DNA from: Candidatus Microgenomates bacterium
Lineage (GTDB): Bacteria; Patescibacteriota; Microgenomatia; UBA1400; PJMF01
Length of the DNA stretch: 13,733 bases
NCBI GenBank assembly: GCA_015485595.1
Contig: WFTH01000034.1
Coordinates: 1-13,733, forward strand
Direction of reading: 5' to 3'
In this document: positions 7,281 to 13,068 of the stretch, piece by piece
Numbering within the stretch: the first letter of the stretch is position 1
Layout: every line of letters begins with the position of its first letter
Notes under the pieces: generated by a model
What the model was told of the DNA's origin: nothing
What the model saw: only the letters and a program-made list of their open reading frames with translations
Databases searched by the model: none
Translations under genes and position numbers: made by a program

Positions 7281-8737
7281 AAGTATCCACTTTCATGTTT
7301 GTAAAACGGATCAGGTTTTGTAACGTGTTTCTTGGCTTCATCTTTTAGCCAATACTCAAAATCATCATCTTCTGGGCTAATACCTGACAGAAGGAGCATA
7401 TTAGTTAATTCTTCTTTATGTGCTTGTATATACTGATGCACTTCTTGCTGGTACACTCTGTCTATATAATCGTCGTAAGAAGGCCAATGTTCAGCTACGC
7501 TGCGCAAAAAGACTCGTGCTAAGTCATTTTGGTCTAAGTTGTCAACTTCCAGCAACCTGCTTAACTTTGCAACTAACATTGCATACTTATTTAACCCCAG
7601 AATCAGACCGGAAAGATCAGCCGAGTTTTCTGGTGCTAAGCCGATCTCTAACAGTCCTTCATGCACAGAAAAGTTATCCGCAATCTCTCCAAAGAACGTA
7701 ATGTTCTGGTCATGAAGCGCACCATGTGATACAGAGTTGTTGCCATTGCCATACATGGCGTCATAGTTCTTGCCCATAGTGGCAGATAAGGCTAAACCAA
7801 AGTCCATTAAAATACTTAAAAGTTCCTTCGCTTGAAGGCGGGTGTGTTCTGCATTAACCAAGTGAGTATATTTTTTAGTTAACTCTTGATACTCTGGGGA
7901 AATGTCTTGAGCAGCTAGGTCTAGTAAAGCTTGAACGAAAATAGACAGTTTTTCCGTGTTAACCTGTGTCTGATTGTTATCTGTTTCTAGAAATGTCCGA
8001 GCTAAAATATCGTTAACATCTTCTAAAGTTAAGGGGCATGACACTAACCAGTCACTTTGATAGATCTCTTCTTCTGTTAAGCCTTCTTGCTTTAAGTAGT
8101 TCCTGTCCTTAAGCTCCATCTGCCCAGTTTCTTCGTTATAAAACCATAGTTTTTTTATAAACCTGCCAGCAAGCGGCAACCTTGTCTTAACACCTCGTTT
8201 GTGCAACATCAGTGAGTTCTTAGCGTCCAAAATCTGCCTCTCGTCCAGGTGAGACCCTAAACCTACTGTAGCCTCGCGCTTAATTAGATCAGTACGTTCG
8301 TCTCCATGTGGGTTTGTTGGTGTATGACGAAATATTGGTGGTTTTCCTTTATAATCAGCCCAGGTTTCACGTACTATTTTAGGGGCTCCGGTAACTTTTG
8401 TTTTAATGTAAGCCAAGGACCTTCTACCATCTACAGTTAAAACTGGTCGTTCTAGAGTTCTAAATACAGCACGACCTAAAAATCGAGTGGCTTCGGCAAA
8501 CATAAGCCTAACCGATACTCCTGGGTCAGCTGAGTCATGAGTATTTAGAATCGGATTCTCATCTACTACCTGCAAGGCAGGAAGTTTCGCAACATCAACG
8601 GGTGAGTCATCTGCCAAAACAATCTTAGGAAATGCACTGTCGTGCTGTACCACCTCTGGTGGTAAAATAGCCACCTGTTCTTTTTGGGTTCCAAGTGGTG
8701 TTTCTTTTAATGGTATGTTTAGGTACTCTGTGGGCAT
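7277..8737 (-). CDS. Hypothetical protein, 486 aa, with a degenerate kinase-like HGALHDQN motif
   Basis: I do not recognise this protein. It is soluble-looking (no membrane segments, no signal peptide) and acidic. The first 75 residues look low in structure (many P, D, V). The middle contains an RFIKKLWFYNEETGQMELKD stretch (192-211). A helical region (295-325) precedes VSHGALHDQNITFF (336-349). This resembles the catalytic loop HGDLHxxN of the aminoglycoside phosphotransferase/choline kinase fold, but with Ala in place of the catalytic Asp. EIADNFS (351-357) would sit where the metal-binding Asp comes, and ADLSGLIL (373-380) where these proteins have a D-L-A helix. The rest is helical and the protein ends FYKHESGYF. 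This suggests a kinase-fold protein with altered or lost activity, at low confidence. It is divergent from the 120-aa gene across a 214-bp region with repeats, and both proteins start MPTE. No Shine-Dalgarno is seen. Confidence 0.75.
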   Translation of the reverse strand: MPTEYLNIPLKETPLGTQKEQVAILPPEVVQHDSAFPKIVLADDSPVDVAKLPALQVVDENPILNTHDSADPGVSVRLMFAEATRFLGRAVFRTLERPVLTVDGRRSLAYIKTKVTGAPKIVRETWADYKGKPPIFRHTPTNPHGDERTDLIKREATVGLGSHLDERQILDAKNSLMLHKRGVKTRLPLAGRFIKKLWFYNEETGQMELKDRNYLKQEGLTEEEIYQSDWLVSCPLTLEDVNDILARTFLETDNNQTQVNTEKLSIFVQALLDLAAQDISPEYQELTKKYTHLVNAEHTRLQAKELLSILMDFGLALSATMGKNYDAMYGNGNNSVSHGALHDQNITFFGEIADNFSVHEGLLEIGLAPENSADLSGLILGLNKYAMLVAKLSRLLEVDNLDQNDLARVFLRSVAEHWPSYDDYIDRVYQQEVHQYIQAHKEELTNMLLLSGISPEDDDFEYWLKDEAKKHVTKPDPFYKHESGYF

Positions 8738-8794
8738 GTTAGTACACAGTTAAACACTTCACTTTTTTTAAACTTCCAAACTAAAATTTAGTTA

Positions 8795-8890
8795 TGCAAT
8801 CCGTGCAAAAACTGCAAGTTATTGGCACTATAGACAATATAACATAATTATTATATAGTTATCTATAGTTATCTATAGTTATATAGTTGG
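8795..8890. promoter_or_regulatory. Iterated motifs in the divergent intergenic region
   Basis: The 214 bp between the two unrecognised genes (8738-8951) hold two arrays. TGCAA occurs at 8795-8799, 8804-8808 and 8813-8817, a 9-bp spacing. A 10-bp repeat follows: TTATATAGTT (8851-8860), ATCTATAGTT (8861-8870), ATCTATAGTT (8871-8880) and ATATAGTTGG (8881-8890). The ten-base phase would put sites on one face of the helix, as in operators, and the array contains TATAGT hexamers that could act as -10 boxes. No clear -35 partner is seen. I infer shared control of both genes. Confidence 0.5.
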
Positions 8891-8951
8891 TTGTTAACAT
8901 AACACTACCCTAGGTAAAGTAAAGTAAGTATTAAAAAGAAAGGAATTTATT

Positions 8952-9314
8952 ATGCCGACAGAAAACAACGCTTTATCTGAATATATAACACAACCACGCA
9001 AAGAAGCAGAAGGAAACGCACCTGAGACTCCAGAACAAGCGTGGAATCATGTCTTTTTAGCATTAGAGAGAGCAATTAGTCAATTTTTAGACCAAAAGGG
9101 CAGTGTGGATGAAGATGAGTTACGAGAGCTAGTAGAAACAACCCTTCGGTCAGAAGATACAAGCGAAGTTTGTATTGCTTACTTTAGCCCTGCTCCCAAA
9201 GACGCAAAAATACTTGACTCCACAATAGTAGGTGAGGCAGAGCAAGAGGTAAAGATTCAAGTAGCTATTGATAATGCTAGAAGACAAGCTGTTTTTTATA
9301 TCACTCGTGCGTAA
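8952..9314 (+). CDS. Hypothetical small acidic protein, 120 aa
   Basis: I do not recognise this protein. The ORF is well supported as a gene: AAAAAGAAAGG (8933-8943) lies 8 nt before the ATG. This is the same ribosome binding sequence as for pyrH and gap. The product has a flexible, Glu-rich N-terminus (1-27), a helical stretch (PEQAWNHVFLALERAISQFLDQ, about 27-48, then DEDELRELVETTLRSE), and a C-terminal half that alternates like beta strands (VCIAYFSPAP, VKIQVAIDNARRQAVFYITRA). It has no membrane segment, signal peptide or cysteine pair (one Cys only). Its start MPTE matches that of the divergent 486-aa protein. The shared regulatory region suggests the two act together, which is inference. 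It is not obviously an antitoxin or DNA-binding protein. Confidence 0.75.
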   Translation: MPTENNALSEYITQPRKEAEGNAPETPEQAWNHVFLALERAISQFLDQKGSVDEDELRELVETTLRSEDTSEVCIAYFSPAPKDAKILDSTIVGEAEQEVKIQVAIDNARRQAVFYITRA

Positions 9315-9330
9315 GTCGCCTGCTTTACTA

Positions 9331-9346
9331 TATAATACATGATGTA
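9331..9346 (+). promoter_or_regulatory. -10 box TATAAT with overlapping dyad
   Basis: TATAAT at 9331-9336 is a perfect -10 hexamer 55 nt before the peptidase start. TACATGATGTA (9336-9346), an 11-bp palindrome with a central G, overlaps its last base and covers the expected start site near 9343, so it could be an operator. No -35 box is evident. A second weak -10-like stretch (TTAATA, 9378-9383) lies right before the ATG at 9392. Confidence 0.4.
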
Positions 9347-9391
9347 CAAGTAATTTAGATACGCGATCGGTTTTGTGTTAATAAACTTGTC

Positions 9392-10011
9392 ATGCAACTA
9401 TTTCTAACCTCAAGTATAGGTGAAGTCATTGGCGACATTGTGCCAAAAATTGGCAATGTTAGCAACCTTAAGCTCACCTTCATTACTACTGCTGCAGAAG
9501 GAGAGGAGGGAGATAAAAGCTGGGTGGATAGCGACCGTCAGGCATTAATAGATGCTGGCTTTAAGCAGGTTACAGACTATACCTTTACTGGAAAAAACAC
9601 CAAGCAGATAAAAAACGACCTGAAAGGCTTTGACATCTTGCACCTTAACGGCGGCAACACCGCCTATCTCCTAAAAGTAATTCACCAAACCGGCGCGTTT
9701 GATGTGATTAAAGATTTGGTTCTTAACCAAGGAAAAATCTACACCGGCTCAAGCGCGCCGGCTCGATGGTGGCAGGCAGTAGTATTAAAGAACTAGAAGA
9801 GATTGATGGTAAAAAGTATTCAAGTCAAGATCTTGAATGTTTTAAGTTTGTACCTTTTGCTATCGCACCACACTGGGGAGGCAAACACTTTAGGGATGAG
9901 TACCGGCAGCTTTGGTCTAAGTACTATACGAAAGAGACTCCCTTTGTGATGTTGCCGGATAACAGTTATTTGTGGGTAAGAGGTGGTTCAATACAATTGA
10001 TAATTGTGTGA
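9392..10011 (+). pseudogene. Peptidase E-like (family S51) gene broken by a frameshift
   Basis: Two overlapping frames make one protein of family S51, Asp-specific dipeptidases with a class-I glutamine-amidotransferase-like fold. Frame one (from 9392) gives MQLFLTSSIG, FITTAAEGEE, the LNGGNT motif (85-90) and IYTGSSA (116-122), whose S121 is the nucleophile by family logic. It then runs into unrelated residues and stops at 9796. The other frame continues the family sequence at once: GSMVAGSSIKELEE from 9760, then FAIAPHWGGKHFRDEY (candidate catalytic His), and ends at 10011. The switch lies in AGCGCGCCGG (9752-9761). Removing one GC dinucleotide (9755-9756) restores GSSAGSMVAG and a protein of about 205 aa, a normal length. 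So it is either a recent 2-bp duplication or a sequence error. No slippery heptamer is visible. No Shine-Dalgarno precedes the ATG. Confidence 0.8.
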
Positions 10012-10044
10012 CACTGTCATACAAGTGTCATACATTGTCATACG
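10009..10044. repeat. Three direct TGTCATAC repeats with an overlapping dyad
   Basis: TGTCATAC starts at 10015, 10026 and 10036, spacings of 11 and 10 bp (about one helix turn). The first two copies extend to TGTCATACA. TGACACTGTCA (10009-10019) is an 11-bp palindrome around a central C that includes the peptidase stop codon and the first repeat. This could be an operator array, but the terminator that follows separates it from gap. Confidence 0.7.
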
Positions 10045-10050
10045 TTTTTA

Positions 10051-10079
10051 AAAAAATACCGATTCATCGGTCTATTTTT
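10051..10079 (+). terminator. Intrinsic terminator after the peptidase E gene
   Basis: ACCGA (10058-10062) pairs with TCGGT (10067-10071) around the tetraloop TTCA. Flanking AAAAAT (10052-10057) can pair with ATTTTT (10074-10079) across a 2-nt bulge, and the T-run 10075-10079 follows. It lies 46 bp after the stop codon. The AT-rich flank would also allow function on the minus strand, but no gene points that way. Confidence 0.65.
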
Positions 10080-10128
10080 CTCTTGATTTTTGAGTTAAAA
10101 ATGAGGTATGCTGTATATGTTGTGTCAG

Positions 10129-10134
10129 TATAGT
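10129..10134 (+). promoter_or_regulatory. Candidate -10 box for the RNA-gap transcript
   Basis: TATAGT (5 of 6 to consensus) would start transcription near 10141, just before the left arm of the structured RNA at 10154. No good -35 is found at 17 bp. An alternative pair is TTGATT (10083-10088) with TATGCT (10107-10112), spacing 18 bp. Either would put the RNA element in the 5' leader of gap. Confidence 0.35.
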
Positions 10135-10153
10135 GATTTACATTCTATGTAAA

Positions 10154-10312
10154 GCAAAACACTTTAAAATTTTTAAGCTTCGCTGAGGAGGTCTGGTTGC
10201 TCTGGAGCAATCGCACCCAAGAAGTGTTTTTACCGACGACCCGCCTGCATCAGCTGGCGCGAAGCAACTGCGGGCAGGGATTCGAAGTCTTAAAAATTTT
10301 AGAGTGTTTTGC
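10154..10312 (+). ncRNA. Structured RNA element, copy B, upstream of gap (class unknown)
   Basis: The arms 10154-10182 and 10283-10312 make a 29-bp stem with one G-U pair (T10164-G10302) and one bulge (T10288). The arm sequences differ from copy A, yet pairing is kept. The core 10183-10239 matches copy A. The tip hairpin is TTGCT/AGCAA with loop CTGG: C-G and T-A pairs replace the G-U pairs of copy A, so both still pair. GTC(T)GG can pair with CCGAC (10191-10196 with 10234-10238 region), and CGC with GTG. Between the core and the GATT joiner (10279-10282), copy B carries 39 extra GC-rich bases. The element ends 51 nt before the gap ATG, in sense orientation. Nothing I know among riboswitches, T-boxes, RNase P, tmRNA or SRP RNA fits. 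Confidence 0.75.
10240..10278. repeat. 39-nt GC-rich self-complementary insert in RNA copy B
   Basis: Compared with copy A, these 39 bases sit exactly between the shared ACCGACGA and GATT. They are 28/39 G or C in an otherwise AT-rich region. They can fold by CCTGC (10244-10248) with GCAGG (10274-10278), plus CAG (10251-10253) with CTG (10268-10270), or alternatively CCCGC (10240-10244) with GCGGG (10270-10274). It may be a separate small palindromic element that landed in the RNA, or an extra helix. Confidence 0.55.
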
Positions 10313-10363
10313 GGCAATACAACCAACTTAAAATAAAACAACTAAACAACAGAAAGGAAACCT

Positions 10364-11410
10364 ATGTCACTTAACTTCGCCATCAATGGATTTGGCCGCA
10401 TCGGCCGCACCGCCACTCGTGTCTGGTGGAAAAACCACCGCAACTTGGCTAACTTAGTCGCCATCAACACTTCAGGCTCGATGGAGATAAACGAGTGGGC
10501 TCACCTTCTAAAGTACGACACCAACTACGGCGTCTTTAACACAGAAATCAAAGTGGAGGAAATCAAGGGAAAGAAAGAGGTAACAGATAAGGATCCTTTA
10601 CTTGGCTACTTAACTATCGGTGATCATAAAATTAAGGTAACCGCCCAACGCGATCCGGCCAAACTACCGTGGGCTGAGTATGGTGTGGATGTGGTGATCG
10701 AGGCCACCGGTGTTTTCCGCACCGAAGAGACTGCTAGTGCTCATCTAACAGCTGGGGCGAAAAAGGTGCTTATCTCTGCACCTGGCAAGGGTGGAGCCAT
10801 CTCTACAGCAGTTATCGGGGTGAACGAGTTTGATCCTGAAGCTAAAATCTTCTCAAACGCTTCCTGTACCACTAACTGTGTGGCGCCGGTGGCGGCAGTG
10901 ATGGTCAAGGAGTTTGGGGTAGAGAAGGCGATGCTCACCACCATTCACTCCTACACCGATGACCAAAACACTCAAGATAACTCCCACAAAAAAGACTTAA
11001 GACGAGCCCGAGCAGCAGCCGAGAACATCATTCCCACCACTACCGGCGCGGCTAAAGCAACCGCCAATGTCATCCCTGAGCTTCAAGGTCTGTTTGATGG
11101 CCTGGCGGTGAGGGTACCCACACCAGTCGGTTCGCTTTCTGATATGGTCTTTGTAACCAAGAGAAACACTACAGTTGAGGAGGTAAACCAGGTTTTAAAC
11201 GAGGCGAGCAAAAGTCCGCGTTGGCAAGGTATTCTGGCCGTCACCCACGACCCGATCGTCTCTTCCGACATTATTGGCCGAGACGAATCAAGCATCGTTG
11301 ACCTGTCTCTGACTCAAGTGATTGGCGGCAACTTGGTGAAGGTAGTTAGTTGGTACGATAACGAGTGGGGCTATTGTAATCGACTGCTAGAACAACTTAG
11401 CAAGATATAA
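10364..11410 (+). CDS. gap: Glyceraldehyde-3-phosphate dehydrogenase, probably NADP-accepting
   Basis: This enzyme oxidises glyceraldehyde 3-phosphate to 1,3-bisphosphoglycerate in glycolysis, or the reverse. The 348-aa product has the Rossmann start FAINGFGRIGR (5-15), catalytic C168 in SNASCTTNC, catalytic H195 in TTIHSYTDDQ, the DLRRARAAAENIIPTTTGAAKA block (211-232) and the end block SWYDNEWGYCNRL. Length is normal (about 335 aa). Cofactor positions are unusual. The acidic residue after VAIN that selects NAD is Thr (T36), followed by SGSM. The Leu-Pro pair before the HKDLRRARAAA block is N206-S207, with one extra Lys after His. These changes point to NADP acceptance by analogy with NADP-type GAPDHs. 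AGAAAGG (10351-10357) lies 6 nt before the ATG. The leader contains structured RNA copy B. No pgk follows. The 138 bp after the stop hold no gene or clear terminator. Confidence 0.96.
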   Translation: MSLNFAINGFGRIGRTATRVWWKNHRNLANLVAINTSGSMEINEWAHLLKYDTNYGVFNTEIKVEEIKGKKEVTDKDPLLGYLTIGDHKIKVTAQRDPAKLPWAEYGVDVVIEATGVFRTEETASAHLTAGAKKVLISAPGKGGAISTAVIGVNEFDPEAKIFSNASCTTNCVAPVAAVMVKEFGVEKAMLTTIHSYTDDQNTQDNSHKKDLRRARAAAENIIPTTTGAAKATANVIPELQGLFDGLAVRVPTPVGSLSDMVFVTKRNTTVEEVNQVLNEASKSPRWQGILAVTHDPIVSSDIIGRDESSIVDLSLTQVIGGNLVKVVSWYDNEWGYCNRLLEQLSKI

Positions 11411-11532
11411 TCTTGCTACCGAGAACGTATATCGGGGATCTCAAGCAATCAATTAAGTGATTCCAAATCAAGCTCAAAATGACAACATGATTTTGCTTAC
11501 AAAACGTAACGGTTTTTGCAATAATTACCCCC

Positions 11533-11556
11533 TATAATCGCTAGCACCATGCTAGC
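11533..11556 (+). promoter_or_regulatory. comM promoter: TATAAT plus GCTAGC dyad over the start codon
   Basis: TATAAT at 11533-11538 is 10 nt before the ATG at 11549, so the leader would be about 4 nt. There is no Shine-Dalgarno. GCTAGC occurs at 11540-11545 and again at 11551-11556, flanking ACCAT, a 17-bp dyad over the predicted start site and the ATG. It might be an operator. No -35 box at the normal distance is clear. Confidence 0.55.
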
Positions 11557-13057
11557 TAAAACCTTTTCCGCCACCTTGCGTGGCCTAGAACCCATTAAGA
11601 TTGAGGTGGAGGTCGATGCCGTGCGGGGTGCGCCCAAGTTGATCATCATCGGCCTGCCAAGTAAAGCTATCGATGAAGCTAAAGAGAGAATCACCGCCGC
11701 GCTTATAAACTGTGGGATAAGACCTAAGTCTAAGCGCACAGTCATAAACTTGGCTCCGGCCAATCTGAAAAAATCAGATAACGCAGTCGAGTTTGCCATC
11801 GTGGTGGCGCTACTTAAACTTTATGGCAAGGTTAAGATAGAGACCGACAAGGCTATCTTTCTAGGCGAACTCTCGCTTGATGGCACACTTAAATCGATTA
11901 CCGGCGCTTTACCCTTGGTGATTGCTGCTAAAGAAATGGGTTTTGAGTCTATTTTTCTACCAAAAGCTAACCTGAACGAGGTAAACATTATCAAGGATAT
12001 TAAGATCTACCCGGTCAAGCACCTAGCTCAATTCATCGCGCTTGCCAGTGGTAAGGATAAAAAAGCCATCAAACCAGCCCCACTTAGAACCTTTGCCAGC
12101 CAAAAACAGACCTACCCTTTGGACTTTGCTGATATTAAAGGTCAAGAACAAGCCAAAAGAGCCTTAGAGATCTGTGCTGCTGGTGGGCATAACTTAATCA
12201 TGGTTGGCCCGCCAGGAGCAGGGAAGAGCCTTTTGGCCAAAACCTTTCCTTCAATTCTGCCTCCCTTAACCGAACAAGAAGCGATCGAAGTAACTAAGAT
12301 CTTCTCAATCGCAGGCTTAACTGACAAACAAGGCTTAATCACCACCAGACCGTTTAGGAGTCCTCACCACACCATCTCTCAAGCTGGCTTGGTAGGAGGG
12401 GGGAGTAACCTAAAACCAGGTGAGATATCCTTGGCACATCGAGGGGTTTTGTTTTTAGATGAGATTCCTGAGTTTTCTCGCACAGCCCTTGAGGCTCTTA
12501 GGCAACCGATGGAGGATGGAGTGGTCACGATTGCGCGCGCTGCAGGCAGCGCGCGCTACCCCGCCAGCTTTACTCTTATCGCCGCCGCTAATCCTTGCCC
12601 CTGTGGTTACTTTGGCTCCAAACAAAAAAAGTGTCGCTGCAGCCCTTTGATAATCGAGCGCTACCACCAAAAACTGTCCGGTCCGGTTCTAGACAGAATC
12701 GACGTCAGGCTGCACGTAGACGCGGTCAAACTTAAGGCTCTTACTGCTAAAGACAAAGGAAAAAACGAGTCTTCAGTCCAGATTAGAAAGCGGGTCATAA
12801 AAGCCAGAAAACGACAACTAAAACGCTATCAAAACACACCTTACCTAACCAACAGTGAGTTAATGTCCAAAGATGTCAAGCATTTCTTAAAGCTAACTGA
12901 CTCTGCCGACAGACTCCTGACCCAAGCAACCACTAACCTTAATCTATCCGCCAGGAGCTACTTTAAGGTCATTAAGGTCGCTCAAACTATTGCTGATCTG
13001 GCGGGTAAAGACAAGATTGAGGCTGAGTTTATCTCCGAAGCTCTGCAGTACCGATAG
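11549..13057 (+). CDS. comM: ComM/YifB-family AAA+ ATPase (Mg-chelatase-like)
   Basis: ComM is a hexameric helicase that drives branch migration when taken-up DNA is integrated during natural transformation. The 502-aa product has the family's three parts: an N-terminal Lon-protease-like fold domain (1-165, with GLPSKAIDEAKERITAA and NLAPANLKKSDNAVEFAI), an AAA+ core, and the C-terminal Mg-chelatase-like helical domain (about 400-500). The core shows Walker A GPPGAGKS (220-227), RPFRSPHHTIS (267-277), Walker B LFLDE (301-305), RQPMEDG (318-324) and GPVLDRID with a likely arginine finger R383. Four cysteines in NPCPCGYFGSKQKKCRC (348-364) form the knuckle typical of ComM. Length is normal (about 500 aa). 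It starts without a Shine-Dalgarno, 10 nt after TATAAT. It converges on the yvcK-like gene with 13 bp between stops. Confidence 0.95.
   Translation: MLAKTFSATLRGLEPIKIEVEVDAVRGAPKLIIIGLPSKAIDEAKERITAALINCGIRPKSKRTVINLAPANLKKSDNAVEFAIVVALLKLYGKVKIETDKAIFLGELSLDGTLKSITGALPLVIAAKEMGFESIFLPKANLNEVNIIKDIKIYPVKHLAQFIALASGKDKKAIKPAPLRTFASQKQTYPLDFADIKGQEQAKRALEICAAGGHNLIMVGPPGAGKSLLAKTFPSILPPLTEQEAIEVTKIFSIAGLTDKQGLITTRPFRSPHHTISQAGLVGGGSNLKPGEISLAHRGVLFLDEIPEFSRTALEALRQPMEDGVVTIARAAGSARYPASFTLIAAANPCPCGYFGSKQKKCRCSPLIIERYHQKLSGPVLDRIDVRLHVDAVKLKALTAKDKGKNESSVQIRKRVIKARKRQLKRYQNTPYLTNSELMSKDVKHFLKLTDSADRLLTQATTNLNLSARSYFKVIKVAQTIADLAGKDKIEAEFISEALQYR
12533..12556. repeat. GC-rich 11-bp inverted repeat inside comM
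   Basis: GCGCGCGCTGC (12533-12543) and GCAGCGCGCGC (12546-12556) are perfect inverted repeats with a 2-bp spacer. They lie over the codons for the conserved ARAAGSAR segment (329-336), so much of the sequence is set by the protein, but the exact symmetry depends on codon choice. The mRNA could form a strong hairpin here. Confidence 0.75.
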
Positions 13058-13068
13058 GTTAAGCTCTA

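Noticed and set aside
8795-8890. CRISPR array from the iterated motifs
   Set aside because: The units are 5-10 bp with no spacers of CRISPR size, and no cas gene is present.
7277-9314. Toxin-antitoxin reading of the two unknown genes
   Set aside because: They are divergent, not in one operon, and neither shows a known toxin or DNA-binding motif.
9315-9391. A tRNA in the 77-bp gap before the peptidase gene
   Set aside because: No T-loop GTTCRA, no acceptor stem pairing and no CCA end. The gap holds a promoter-like box instead.
9752-9762. Programmed -1 ribosomal frameshift in the peptidase E gene
   Set aside because: No X-XXY-YYZ slippery heptamer or nearby stem is seen. A duplicated GC dinucleotide is the simpler explanation.
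10197-10331. A 44-codon TTG-started reading frame 5 nt after AGGAGG in RNA copy B
   Set aside because: Copy A has one nucleotide more in the inner loop, which shifts the frame, and it stops after 15 codons. Conservation follows base pairing, not protein sequence.
10138-10341. Minus-strand 67-codon reading frame over RNA copy B
   Set aside because: It covers the inverted-repeat stem, has no ribosome binding site and no counterpart in copy A.
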